This document shows positions 1 to 9,074 of a stretch of DNA of 64,000 nt, piece after piece. The notes under the pieces were generated by a model, which made no database searches, was not told where the DNA came from, and saw only the letters and a program-made list of their open reading frames with translations. Numbering within the stretch: position 1 is the first letter of the stretch; each line of letters opens with the position of its first letter. The stretch spans positions 1 through 64,000 of the forward strand of contig JAGTJU010000007.1 of assembly GCA_022184915.1 (NCBI GenBank), written 5' to 3'. This DNA comes from Myxococcales bacterium. Its GTDB lineage: Bacteria > Myxococcota_A > Polyangia > Fen-1088. The translations under genes were made by a program, and so were the position numbers.

Positions 1-304
1 GGGAGACGGTGGAACCATGTGCGCGAATCATCCCTGCCCCACCCCGAAAGTGTCAAATTTGAAGTCCGATCCAGGGCTCACGCGCTACGATCCACAACTT
101 ATCCACAGCGAACGGCCGCTCGTTTGACTGGCGTCGACCGACTGCCTAGAGTGCAGCGGATCCTTCGTCGTTGCCCCGTCAAGGTTGACTCAGTTCCCGC
201 GACATGCGGGGCGCAACCGCGCGGTCGACGTCTCCGGTGTGGAGGCGCGCCCCCAAAGGCGCCCTCACGGTGCTTCCTCTTCTTCTCGATACGCGAGCTC
301 TTTC
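1..304. other. Intergenic region upstream of the first gene
   Basis: I see no convincing coding region here. The short open frames do not look like protein and lack ribosome binding sites. The region holds one exact DnaA-box 9-mer (TTATCCACA, 99-107) and presumably the promoter of the sulfatase-fold gene that follows. The gene to the left lies outside the window. Confidence 0.5.
99..107 (+). other. Single consensus DnaA-box 9-mer
   Basis: An exact TTATCCACA. With no second strong box nearby and no dnaA or dnaN gene, I would not call an origin; chance occurrence in 64 kb is quite likely. Confidence 0.3.
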
Positions 305-2602
305 ATGTTCAAGCCAACCTCACGATCCACCATGCTGCGCGTGGCCCTGTGCGCCCTGGCGCTGGCAGCGTGCAAGTCGAGCAAGACGACCACCGAGCCG
401 GGGGCACCGGCCCCCACGGCCTCCGCGGACAACACCGCCCCACCGGCGCCTCAGCGGGTGTCCGTGCGCCCAAAGCTGCGCACGGTGAGACCCTTGCTGG
501 CGGAGGCGCCCCGTGCGGAGCTCGACGTGGACGGCCTCTTTGTCGACATGGGAACGGCCGAGCAGCACAAGTACACGCGCGGCGGCTGGGGCACGGGCTG
601 GGGAGACAACGGGAGCCGTGACGGCGCGACGTTTGGCCGGGCCCTGGCGTCAAACACGGCGCTCGACGTCGAACTCATGAGGCCCGCAACGTCTTTGGTG
701 GTGCAGGCCCGCAGTGACGTTCCAGGCCAGAAGGTCACGCTGTACCTCGACGGAAAGGCCATTGCCTCGGCGGACGTGGGCAGTGACTTCGCCGCGGTTG
801 TTTTCCCTTTCTCATCGCCGGTCGAGGCGGGGCGCCACAGCCTACGGCTCCTGTTCAAACAGCCAGGAGACGTCCGCGCAGAGGTGAACTGGCTTCACCT
901 TCCGGTTGACGCGACGGCGAAGGCCCCACTGGCCGTCCCTCGCGTGATGCCCATCAAGGTGGGTCAGTCTCCCAAACGGGCCCTGGTGGCGCCGTCCTCC
1001 CGGACCTACGGGTTCTACGTTCAACCTCCCAAGGGCGCGCGCCTGGTGTTCGACTATGGTTCCACCGTCGACACCACATTCATGGTGCGGGTGGCGACCG
1101 ATGGCGCAGTGCCGGCCGAGCTTTGGGCCGGCAAAGCCACCAGCAGCTGGAACGAGGCCGAGGTCGACCTGTCCGCTTACGCGGGCAAGGCCATTCGCCT
1201 CGAGCTCGCAACGACGGGCGCCCAGGGCGTCACGGGATGGGGCGAACCCGAGCTGATGGTGAGACCGGAGGACCTGGCCGAACCCCTGGCGCTCGAAGCA
1301 CCCACGCCCCCGAAAAACGTGGTCTTTTTGCTCATCGACACGCAACGGGCCGACGTGTTCGACGCGTTCAATCCAAACAACGGCGTCTCAACCCCCGCCT
1401 ACGACGGCCTTGCCGCCAAGAGCCTGGTGTTCACCAAGGCCTACGACAACGAGAACTGGACGAAGCCCTCCGTGGCCACCTCGCTGACCGGCGTCTACCC
1501 CGTCACCCACGACACCAAATCCGACAGCGCCAGTTTGCCCGAAGGCCTGGAGATGGCCTCTCAAAAGTTCAAGTCCGAAGGCTTCACCACCGCCGGTTTC
1601 GTCGCCAATGGGTACGTCAGCGACAAGTTCGGCTTCGACAAGGGCTGGGACATGTTTCGGAACTACATCCGAGAGGGCCGCAAGACCGACGCCGAGAACG
1701 TTTTCAAGGATGCGCTGGCATGGCTCGAAGAGCGCAAGCCGGAGGAGCGAACCTTTCTCTACATCCAAACCATCGACCCGCACGTGCCTTACCGCACCGA
1801 CGAGACCTACACGAAGCCGTATTTCGCGGAAGCCTACAAGGGCAAGCTGGGCCCCAGCATCGAGGCTGAAGAGCAAATCGCGCTTTCGAAGACGCCCGAC
1901 AAGTTTACCGACGAGGATCGCCGGTGGGTGCGGGCTCAGTACCAGGCGGAGGTCACGTACCACGACACGATGCTGGGCAACTTTCTCAAGGCCCTCGAAG
2001 ACAAGGGCCGCCTTTCGGACACCCTCTTCGTGATCACGAACGATCACGGCGAGGAGATCGGCGATCACGGGCGCTGGGGGCATGGGCATAGCCTCTATGA
2101 GGAGCTGCTGCGCGCGCCCTTGTTGATGCACCACCCGGCGCTGTTCAAGGCGGGCCAGTTCCAGGATGTCGTCGAGCACGTGGACCTGGTTCCCACCTTG
2201 GTCGACGCCATGGGGCTGTCACCCATGAAGGGAGCCGATGGCATGTCGCTGCTTCCTGCGCTGCGGGGTGAACCGGTGCAATGGCCGCTCTACGCCGTGG
2301 CCGAATTCCAGGAAGCCAAGCGCGCGCTGCGTGTTGGCGATTGGAAACTGATTCGCAGCACCGGCAGCCTGCGCGAGCTTTACGACCTGGCCAACGACCC
2401 TGGCGAGACGAAGGACGTCTCGAAGGAACACCCCATCGCGCTGCGCCTGACGGAGGTGCACATGGGCGAAGCGGCAGCCAACCCGCGCAAGCGACAGCGG
2501 CTCGATGACGCGGCCACGCGCCAGCGCTTCACGGCCGGTCGCGCCAACATCGATCCCGAAATGCGTCGACAATTGGAAGCGCTCGGGTATTTCGGAGAGT
2601 AA
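305..2602 (+). CDS. Sulfatase-fold (alkaline phosphatase superfamily) lipoprotein
   Basis: Seen: a lipoprotein signal with lipobox LAAC (Cys23), a low-complexity Pro/Thr linker, then a roughly 300-residue N-terminal beta-rich region and a C-terminal sulfatase domain. The domain has an Asp-containing first strand (LLIDTQRADVF), an active-site loop TKPS with Thr386 at the nucleophile position, and the metal motif DHGEE near residue 580. Family knowledge: sulfatases need Cys or Ser converted to formylglycine at that position, whereas Thr is typical of phosphoglycerol and phosphoethanolamine transferases. Inference: an envelope hydrolase or transferase rather than a classic sulfatase. I chose ATG 305 because it gives a compact signal peptide; ATG 332 is an alternative. 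The next gene begins 10 bp after the stop, so the two are probably co-transcribed. Confidence 0.85.
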   Translation: MFKPTSRSTMLRVALCALALAACKSSKTTTEPGAPAPTASADNTAPPAPQRVSVRPKLRTVRPLLAEAPRAELDVDGLFVDMGTAEQHKYTRGGWGTGWGDNGSRDGATFGRALASNTALDVELMRPATSLVVQARSDVPGQKVTLYLDGKAIASADVGSDFAAVVFPFSSPVEAGRHSLRLLFKQPGDVRAEVNWLHLPVDATAKAPLAVPRVMPIKVGQSPKRALVAPSSRTYGFYVQPPKGARLVFDYGSTVDTTFMVRVATDGAVPAELWAGKATSSWNEAEVDLSAYAGKAIRLELATTGAQGVTGWGEPELMVRPEDLAEPLALEAPTPPKNVVFLLIDTQRADVFDAFNPNNGVSTPAYDGLAAKSLVFTKAYDNENWTKPSVATSLTGVYPVTHDTKSDSASLPEGLEMASQKFKSEGFTTAGFVANGYVSDKFGFDKGWDMFRNYIREGRKTDAENVFKDALAWLEERKPEERTFLYIQTIDPHVPYRTDETYTKPYFAEAYKGKLGPSIEAEEQIALSKTPDKFTDEDRRWVRAQYQAEVTYHDTMLGNFLKALEDKGRLSDTLFVITNDHGEEIGDHGRWGHGHSLYEELLRAPLLMHHPALFKAGQFQDVVEHVDLVPTLVDAMGLSPMKGADGMSLLPALRGEPVQWPLYAVAEFQEAKRALRVGDWKLIRSTGSLRELYDLANDPGETKDVSKEHPIALRLTEVHMGEAAANPRKRQRLDDAATRQRFTAGRANIDPEMRRQLEALGYFGE

Positions 2603-2612
2603 ACGAAGACTC

Positions 2613-4787
2613 ATGCCCCTCGTGACAGCTGCCCTTCACCCCGCGCCTCGGCTCCGCCCGTGGCTGGCCACCTGCGCGGCCCTGGGCGCCCTGCTCATCG
2701 CCGGCCCCGCCGAAGCCTACGTGGGGCCGGGGGCAGGGATCGCGATCGCGACCACCGCGCTCGCCTTCGTGGTGAGCCTGGTCCTGGCCATCTTCGGCCT
2801 GCTGCTCTGGCCTCTGCGTTACGTATACCGCCTCGTCTCCCGCAAACGCCCCCCCAGGCCCGCGCGCGTGAAGAGGGTGGTGCTCATCGGACTCGACGGT
2901 CTGGACCCGGAGCTGGTGCAGCGGTTCATGGACGCCGGGCGCTTGCCCCACATGAAGCGGCTGGCGGCCAAAGGCGCGTTCTCGAAACTCCGCACCACCT
3001 TCCCCGCCATGTCGCCCGTGGCCTGGAGCTCGTTTGCCACAGGCGTGAACCCAGCGAAACACGGTATCTACGATTTCCTCGTGCGCGACCCCAACACCTA
3101 TCTGCCGGACCTGTCTTCGGCCGAAGTGAAGGGCCCCAAGCGGCACCTCAGCCTGGGCCGCTATCGGATCCCCATCGGGCCGCCGCAGATCCGCCTGCTG
3201 CGCAAGAGCAAACCGTTTTGGAAGATCCTGGGCCAGTACCAGGTTCCTTGCTCGATCTTGCGCGTGCCCATCACCTTTCCGCCCGAGTCGTTCGAGGGCA
3301 CGCTTCTTTCGGCGATGTGCGTGCCCGACCTCGAAGGCACGCAGGGTACGTTCAGCTACTTTACCGATTGCGGGGATGTGGGCGACGCCATTGGGGGTAA
3401 ACGTGTCTCCGTGAAGGTGGAAGCCGGGGAACGGGTGCATGCCAACCTCGAGGGGCCCGCCAACCCCTTCCTGAAAGACGGTCGAAAGCTGGCCCTCCCC
3501 TTCTCCGTGGCGCTCGAGCGGGGCAGAAGCCGCGCCACACTGCGCATCTGCGGAATAAAACACCTTCTCGAGGTCGGGAAGTTTTCGGAGTGGGTACCGC
3601 TGACCTTCCCGCTCCTCACAGGGCCGCTTGGGATCGTGGGGCCGAAGCTTCGAGGCATCTGCCGCTTCCGTTTGCTGGAGGTCAAGGATCGGTTCCGCCT
3701 GTATGTCACGCCGCTCAACATCGATCCCGAAAACCCGGTGATGCCCATTTCGCATCCGAAGTTCTTCGCAACCTTTCTGGCCAAGCTCTACGGACGCTAC
3801 GCGACGTTGGGGCTGGCCGAAGACACCTGGGCACTCAACGAACAGGTCCTCGACGAAGACGCGTTCCTCGAACAGGCATGGGCCAATCATGCCGAGCGCG
3901 AGGCTCAGTTCTTCGAGATGCTCGCGCGGACACCCCGAGGCCTCATCACCTGCGTGTTCGACGGTTCCGATCGCATCTCGCACATGTTCATGCGCTACCT
4001 GGACGAAGGTCACCCGGCCATGGCCAACGACCAGAGCAGCAGCGCGGATCGGGAGCGCTACGCCAAGGTCATCGAGGACACCTATGCGCGCCTCGACGAA
4101 ATGGTGGGACGCGTGCTCACTGACGTCAGCATCGATGATCCGCGCAACCTGGTTGCCGTGATCTCCGATCATGGTTTCAAGACGTTCCGGCGCGGTGTGA
4201 ACCTGAACTCCTGGTTGCTCGCCAATGGCTACCTGGCGCTCAAGGAGGGGCACGCCACATCAGGTGAATGGTTCCGCCACGTGGACTGGGAGCGCACTCG
4301 CGCCTTCGCCCTCGGGCTGGGCGGCATCTTTTTGAACGTCGTGGGCCGTGAGGCTCAGGGCCAGGTCGAAGCCGCGGCCGCCCCGCTGCTGGCCGAAGAA
4401 ATCGCGCGCAAGCTCACGGGCCTGGTGGATGGCGATCTCGGGCAGGTGGCGATCCGTGAGGCCTACCCGTCACACAAAATCTACAAGGGGCCCTACGCCG
4501 AGGACGCACCCGATCTGGTCATCGGTTATGCGGCTGGATGGCGCGCCTCCTGGGAAGGTGTGCGCGGCGTGGTGAACGCCACGATCTTCGACGACAACAC
4601 CAAGGCCTGGAGCGGCGACCACTGCATCGATCCCGAGCTGGTGCCCGGTGTGTTCATCTGCAACCACAAGCTCTTGCCTGCCGATCACGAACCTGCCATT
4701 TCCGACCTGGCACCGACGCTGCTCGATCTTTTCGGCATCCCAGCCCCTCGCTACATGGATGGAAAAAGCCTTGTGCCCGCCCAGTGA
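2613..4787 (+). CDS. Membrane-anchored type I phosphodiesterase / nucleotide pyrophosphatase family protein
   Basis: A signal peptide-like segment (ending near AEA, residue 35) is followed by a second hydrophobic helix at about residues 45-68. The alkaline-phosphatase-fold domain then faces the periplasm. Visible motifs are VLIGLDGLDP (Asp95, metal), MSPVAW with Ser134 at the nucleophile position, SDHGF (Asp519/His520) and a late GDHC metal motif. This matches the type I phosphodiesterase/nucleotide pyrophosphatase family; the substrate cannot be told from sequence. ATG 2613 is preferred because the longer frame overlaps the sulfatase gene and lacks a signal peptide. The downstream gene is a full-length paralogue that overlaps this one by 29 bp, which suggests a tandem duplication and translational coupling. 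Confidence 0.85.
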   Translation: MPLVTAALHPAPRLRPWLATCAALGALLIAGPAEAYVGPGAGIAIATTALAFVVSLVLAIFGLLLWPLRYVYRLVSRKRPPRPARVKRVVLIGLDGLDPELVQRFMDAGRLPHMKRLAAKGAFSKLRTTFPAMSPVAWSSFATGVNPAKHGIYDFLVRDPNTYLPDLSSAEVKGPKRHLSLGRYRIPIGPPQIRLLRKSKPFWKILGQYQVPCSILRVPITFPPESFEGTLLSAMCVPDLEGTQGTFSYFTDCGDVGDAIGGKRVSVKVEAGERVHANLEGPANPFLKDGRKLALPFSVALERGRSRATLRICGIKHLLEVGKFSEWVPLTFPLLTGPLGIVGPKLRGICRFRLLEVKDRFRLYVTPLNIDPENPVMPISHPKFFATFLAKLYGRYATLGLAEDTWALNEQVLDEDAFLEQAWANHAEREAQFFEMLARTPRGLITCVFDGSDRISHMFMRYLDEGHPAMANDQSSSADRERYAKVIEDTYARLDEMVGRVLTDVSIDDPRNLVAVISDHGFKTFRRGVNLNSWLLANGYLALKEGHATSGEWFRHVDWERTRAFALGLGGIFLNVVGREAQGQVEAAAAPLLAEEIARKLTGLVDGDLGQVAIREAYPSHKIYKGPYAEDAPDLVIGYAAGWRASWEGVRGVVNATIFDDNTKAWSGDHCIDPELVPGVFICNHKLLPADHEPAISDLAPTLLDLFGIPAPRYMDGKSLVPAQ

Positions 4788-6744
4788 GCTTCTGCGACGC
4801 CCAGTCCTCGTGGGTTTGGGCCTTGGCCTGCTGAGCGTCGTGCTGATGGGCTCGGGCTGTCGTAAGCCCGTGGTCCTCGAAGGACGCCCTCACGACAAAA
4901 AGCTCGTCGTACTCGGCATCGATGGCATGGATCCCAACCTCGTGCGCCAGTACATGGCCCGAGGGCGCTTGCCTCATCTCGAGCGCTTGGCCAAGCGCGG
5001 GACGTTCACGTCGCTCGCCACCACCAACCCTCCGCAAAGCCCGGTGGCCTGGTCGAGCTTCATTACCGGCATGCACACGGAGGGACACGGCATCTTCGAT
5101 TTCGTGCACCGTGACGTGGAGGCAATGGGCCCTTACCTCTCCACATCGCGGGCCGACGAGCCCACCGTGCTCGCGCTCGGCTCTTTCGTGTTGCCGCTCG
5201 ATGCGCCCGAGATGAAGCTGCTCCGCCACGGGGATGCCTTTTGGCAACTGCTCGAGCAACACCAGGTGCCGGCCTTCGTGCACAAGATCCCCGCAAACTT
5301 CCCTCCGGCTCCAACCGAGGACGCCGTGTCTTCGTCCGACATGGGAACGCCCGATCTGCTCGGCACCTACGGCACGTTCCAGGTCATCACCTCCGGCAGT
5401 GACTTCAAACCGAATGAGGTCAAGGGAGGCATTGCCCAGGTCGCCCACAAGGACGGCGCGGGCGTCTGGCGTAGTCAGCTCGATGGCCCCCCCAGCCCCT
5501 TTTCGAACAGTGGCAAGCCCATGCAAGTGCCCGTGAGCGTGGCGGTCGACGGCACGAACGCCGTGGTGACCGTGGGAGGCACCGACGTGGTGCTCGCGCA
5601 GGGAGAGTGGAGCGGCTGGGTGCCCGTTGCATTTTCGCCAGGGGTCCTGGCCGGTGACCTTCACGGGATGGTGCGTCTTTTCCTCAAAAGCGCACGCCCC
5701 AATCTGCTCGTGTACGTGAGCCCCATAAATCTCGACCCTTTGCATCCGGCGATGCCCGTTTCGTCACCACCGGCTTACGTCGAGAAGCTGGCGGCCGAGG
5801 TGGGGCGCTTCTTCACTCAAGGCATGGCGGAGGACACCAAGGCCCTGTCGGCAGGCGTTCTGACGGACGAAGAATACGTGGCCCAGGCGCTGGGTGTGTT
5901 CGACGAGCGCATGCGCTTGCTCGAGCGCACGCTGGGTGACTTCAACGGGGGCCTCTACTTTTTCTACGTGTCCTCGATCGACCTCATTTCCCACATGTTT
6001 TGGCGATCGCTCGAACCCGATGCCTCAGCTGAGGACGCCCGCCACGCCCATGTGATCCCCGAGATCTACGAAAAAGTCGACGCCGCCATCGGCCGCGTGT
6101 TGGACCGGGTGGGCCCCGAGACGCCCGTCATCGTCATGTCCGACCACGGCTTTACGTCTTACCGGCACAAGGTGCATCTCAATACCTGGCTTGCGCACCA
6201 TGGGTACCTCGCGCTGGCGGACAAGCCCGGTCCTGGGCCGCTTGGACACATCGACTGGGACAATACGCAGGTCTATGCGTTGGGCCTCAACCAGGTTTTT
6301 TTGAACCTTGCCGGTCGCGAACCCCGTGGCGTGGTGCCTGCCCTCGAGCGCGATCAGCTCCTCGCCCGCCTCTCCCGCGAGCTTTTGGCCTGGCGTCACG
6401 ACGAGACGGGGCAGCGGGTCGTGACGAAGACCGCGACCCCGCCGCCCGGTGAGTTTGGCCGCTTGGCGCCCGATCTGCTCGTGGGCTACAACCGCGGGTA
6501 CCGCAGCAGCGACGAATCTGCCACTGGCATGCTGACGAGCGAAGAGATTGAACGCAACACGGGCAAGTGGAGCGGCGACCACTGCATCGATCCGGCGCAC
6601 GTGCCCGGCGTCATCTTCAGCAGCCGCACACCGCTGGCCGCGCAGCCCGGGCTGGTCGACCTGGCTCCGACGATCCTGCGGTACTTCGGCATTACGCCAC
6701 CTGCAGGCATGGCGGGCCAGGATCTCTGGGCCGCGCCGCACTGA
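4759..6744 (+). CDS. Second, paralogous phosphodiesterase-fold protein, probably membrane- or lipid-anchored
   Basis: Paralogue of the preceding gene, with the same motif series: VLGIDGMDPNLV, QSPVAW (Ser94 at the nucleophile position), SDHGFTSYRHKVHLN (Asp462/His463) and SGDHCIDPAHVPG. Several blocks are nearly identical to the neighbour, including the SGDHCIDP stretch near the C-terminus. The N-terminus is a short hydrophobic segment ending in GSGC, an imperfect lipobox, so it may be a lipoprotein or a plain anchored protein. ATG 4759 lies inside the 3' end of the preceding gene (29 bp overlap); TTG 4771 is an alternative. Probably co-translated with its paralogue, perhaps acting on related substrates. 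Confidence 0.85.
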   Translation: MEKALCPPSELLRRPVLVGLGLGLLSVVLMGSGCRKPVVLEGRPHDKKLVVLGIDGMDPNLVRQYMARGRLPHLERLAKRGTFTSLATTNPPQSPVAWSSFITGMHTEGHGIFDFVHRDVEAMGPYLSTSRADEPTVLALGSFVLPLDAPEMKLLRHGDAFWQLLEQHQVPAFVHKIPANFPPAPTEDAVSSSDMGTPDLLGTYGTFQVITSGSDFKPNEVKGGIAQVAHKDGAGVWRSQLDGPPSPFSNSGKPMQVPVSVAVDGTNAVVTVGGTDVVLAQGEWSGWVPVAFSPGVLAGDLHGMVRLFLKSARPNLLVYVSPINLDPLHPAMPVSSPPAYVEKLAAEVGRFFTQGMAEDTKALSAGVLTDEEYVAQALGVFDERMRLLERTLGDFNGGLYFFYVSSIDLISHMFWRSLEPDASAEDARHAHVIPEIYEKVDAAIGRVLDRVGPETPVIVMSDHGFTSYRHKVHLNTWLAHHGYLALADKPGPGPLGHIDWDNTQVYALGLNQVFLNLAGREPRGVVPALERDQLLARLSRELLAWRHDETGQRVVTKTATPPPGEFGRLAPDLLVGYNRGYRSSDESATGMLTSEEIERNTGKWSGDHCIDPAHVPGVIFSSRTPLAAQPGLVDLAPTILRYFGITPPAGMAGQDLWAAPH

Positions 6745-6772
6745 ACGGGCACCCCCTACGACGAGGAGAGAC

Positions 6773-7075
6773 ATGGCCGACTACAAGATTCCCAAAGCCC
6801 TCAAGACCCGCATCGCCGACGTCGCTCAGAAGCACGATCTGGGCACCCCCGAGACCGCCGCCGACCACTTCATCACCCGCGGCCTCAAGGCCTACGAGGC
6901 GCCCGCCGGTTCCGTGAAGCAGCAATTGGCCTACCTCGTGGACGAACAGGGTTACTCGTCAATCGACGAGGCCGTCGAGCATTTGCTCGTGCGTGGGCTT
7001 CGCGCCTACGAGGAATCGGCGTCCAGCCCCGAGGAACTCGAAGCCCGGCTCCGTGGTTTGGGCTACATCGATTGA
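6773..7075 (+). CDS. 100-residue protein built from two copies of one repeat
   Basis: Start ATG 6773 follows a strong ribosome binding site (gaggagag). The protein consists of two aligned units of about 37 residues. One contains AADHFITRGLKAYE and the other AVEHLLVRGLRAYE, each preceded by a helix (IADVAQKHDL / LAYLVDEQGY). There is no signal peptide or membrane segment, so it is presumably cytoplasmic and helical. I do not recognise the family. It lies 28 bp after the phosphodiesterase gene and just before a membrane protein gene, so it looks like a small accessory member of the same operon. Confidence 0.75.
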   Translation: MADYKIPKALKTRIADVAQKHDLGTPETAADHFITRGLKAYEAPAGSVKQQLAYLVDEQGYSSIDEAVEHLLVRGLRAYEESASSPEELEARLRGLGYID

Positions 7076-7103
7076 CCCCCTCCGCTTGCCAGCAGGATCT
7101 GCC

Positions 7104-7886
7104 GTGCGTCGCCTGATCGAGTTGAGCCTGTATCCGTTCGACGCTTTGCCCGAGGCGCTCGCCCTCACCCTGCTCGCCGTCATCACGGGCGTCGTGTTGC
7201 TGCTCCTGGTGCGCACCACCACGCCCCAGCGCTTCGTGGATCGCGCACGCAACCGCATGACGTCCGCGGTCTACGAGACGCGCCTGTTCCTCAACGATCC
7301 CGGCCGTCTCATCAAGGCCCAGGGCCGCTTGGTCGTGTGGAGCTTCGTCTACGTCGCGGCCATGCTGCCAGCCTTCGTGCTCGCCGCAGTGCCCATGGGG
7401 CTCTACTACCTGCACTTGGAAGGCCGTTACGGAAAGGCCCCTGTTGCACTCGGAGCCCCCTTGGTGCTGCGGGTGGACTATGCAGAGGGACGGGCACCGG
7501 CCGACCTTGCGCTAAACCTTCCCCAAGGCGTGCGCCTGACCGCAGGCCCGGTGGGCGTTCCTCACCTCGCCCGGGTCTATTTCCGCCTCGAGGTTCAGCG
7601 CCCGGGCGTCTACGATCTGCAACTGCGGGCGGGCGGCGAAACGCTCTCCAAGCGTTTGGTCGCGGCCCGGGGTACGCCGGTCAGTGACACGCGCGGGCGG
7701 GGTTTCGCTGCGCTTTTCGAGCAGTCCCTCGAGCCCGGCCTTCCTGCGGGGGCCATCGAAAAGCTCAGTCTGATCCACCCGGACCGCACGGATACCTGGC
7801 TGCGCATGCCCTGGTGGATGTACTGGATGGTAGGGGCGACAGTCGCCGCCCTCGCCCTTCGTAAGCCGCTCGGCGTGGCTCTTTAG
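7104..7886 (+). CDS. Integral membrane protein with periplasmic beta-rich domain, unknown function
   Basis: The protein begins at GTG 7104, shortly after an AGGA-type site, and 28 bp after the repeat protein gene. Predicted layout: a membrane helix at about residues 12-34, a second near 75-100, a soluble beta-rich domain of about 130 residues, and a C-terminal helix (WWMYWMVGATVAALAL). No catalytic motif is visible and I do not recognise the family. As the last gene of the tight phosphodiesterase operon it may anchor or assemble the products of the upstream genes; that is inference from position only. Confidence 0.7.
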   Translation: MRRLIELSLYPFDALPEALALTLLAVITGVVLLLLVRTTTPQRFVDRARNRMTSAVYETRLFLNDPGRLIKAQGRLVVWSFVYVAAMLPAFVLAAVPMGLYYLHLEGRYGKAPVALGAPLVLRVDYAEGRAPADLALNLPQGVRLTAGPVGVPHLARVYFRLEVQRPGVYDLQLRAGGETLSKRLVAARGTPVSDTRGRGFAALFEQSLEPGLPAGAIEKLSLIHPDRTDTWLRMPWWMYWMVGATVAALALRKPLGVAL

Positions 7887-7984
7887 CGCCTGCGCGACGC
7901 CGCAACCAACGGTGAGCGCGTAGCCCCGTCGGAACACGGCAGCATTGGCCGCGCGCTTGCACCCCCTTTGCCCGAGGGGAATGG

Positions 7985-9040
7985 ATGACGCTCGACGGAA
8001 TGACGAAGGCTTTGCTCCTTTTAGGGGGTGCAGGCATAGCTCTATCTCGGATCAAGAGGGCACGGCGGCGGCTTGACTTCGCCGGGCGCTCCGTGGTGAT
8101 CGCCGGCGGCTCGCGCGGCTTGGGTCTCGCCATTGCACGCCAACTCGTCGACGAGGGCGCTGACGTGACGCTGCTGGCGCGGGATCGCAGCGAACTCGAT
8201 CGCGCCACGAACGAGCTCGAGGAGCGGAACCCGCGGACCATCCCCCTGGGTCTCGTCTGTGACGTGACGGATCGTGCCCAAGTCGACGAGGCCATTCGTT
8301 TCGTGGCCGAGAGCCACGGACGGATCGACGTTCTTCTCAACGTCGCAGGTGTGATTCAAGTGGGCCCGTGGGAACAGATGGCCGTGGAGGACTACGAAAA
8401 CGCCTTCGCCGTGCACTTCTGGGGACCTCTTCACACCATGAGAGCCGTCATCCCCCACATGAGCAAACGGGGGCTCGGCCGCATCGCGAACATCTCCTCC
8501 GTGGGCGGCGCCGTGGGCGTACCGCACCTTCTGCCTTATGCGAGCAGCAAGTCGGCCCTGATCGGGCTTTCCGATGGATTGCGTGCGGAGCTCGTCACCC
8601 GAGGCATTCGCGTGACGACCGTCGTGCCGGGACTCATGCGCACCGGCTCACACGTCAAGGCGCTGTTCAAGGGTCAGCAGGAAAAGGAATACGCGTGGTT
8701 CGCGACAGCCGATGCCACGCCAGGCATTTCGCTTGCCGCCGACAAAGCGGCCCGCAGGGTGATCGAGGCCGTTCGCTTCGGTGATTTTCACGTGGCCATA
8801 GGGTGGCCCGCGCGGATGGCGGAGCTCATGCAGGGCCTGGCGCCCGGCTTCACGGCCGCTGCCCTGGCCTTAGGCAACCGTCTGCTCCCGGGCCCCTCAG
8901 GAGCGCCGGGCGCCGACGTTGCCGTGCCGGGCGGACAAACGGAGGCACACCGGCAGGCGGAGGCGCGCGGATCGGTGCTCACCGCGAACGCAGACCAAGC
9001 CATAGGCATGATGAACCAGGACCCGCAACGGAGTTCCTGA
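7985..9040 (+). CDS. Short-chain dehydrogenase/reductase (SDR), NAD(P)-dependent
   Basis: A Rossmann-type SDR. The cofactor-binding motif GGSRGLG lies near residue 40, an NVAG-type motif near 120, a catalytic Ser in NISSVGG, and YASSK supplies the Tyr and Lys. The first 20 residues are hydrophobic (ALLLLGGAGIAL), so it may be membrane-associated. The C-terminal tail of about 50 residues is low complexity. ATG 7985 is preceded by an aggggaatgg ribosome binding site. It opens a plus-strand run with the SRPBCC and alcohol dehydrogenase genes, which suggests shared redox or envelope metabolism. Substrate unknown. Confidence 0.88.
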   Translation: MTLDGMTKALLLLGGAGIALSRIKRARRRLDFAGRSVVIAGGSRGLGLAIARQLVDEGADVTLLARDRSELDRATNELEERNPRTIPLGLVCDVTDRAQVDEAIRFVAESHGRIDVLLNVAGVIQVGPWEQMAVEDYENAFAVHFWGPLHTMRAVIPHMSKRGLGRIANISSVGGAVGVPHLLPYASSKSALIGLSDGLRAELVTRGIRVTTVVPGLMRTGSHVKALFKGQQEKEYAWFATADATPGISLAADKAARRVIEAVRFGDFHVAIGWPARMAELMQGLAPGFTAAALALGNRLLPGPSGAPGADVAVPGGQTEAHRQAEARGSVLTANADQAIGMMNQDPQRSS

Positions 9041-9074
9041 GGACCGATCACCCATTCACGTCAGGAGACAGGAC

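Noticed and set aside
99-107. Possible replication origin from a DnaA box
   Set aside because: Only one exact box, no cluster, no AT-rich unwinding element, and no dnaA, dnaN or gyrB nearby.
305-2602. True sulfatase with formylglycine
   Set aside because: The nucleophile position is Thr, which is not converted to formylglycine in known systems.
2529-4253. 574-aa open frame on the minus strand
   Set aside because: Antisense to a clear phosphodiesterase gene; composition is that of a shadow frame.
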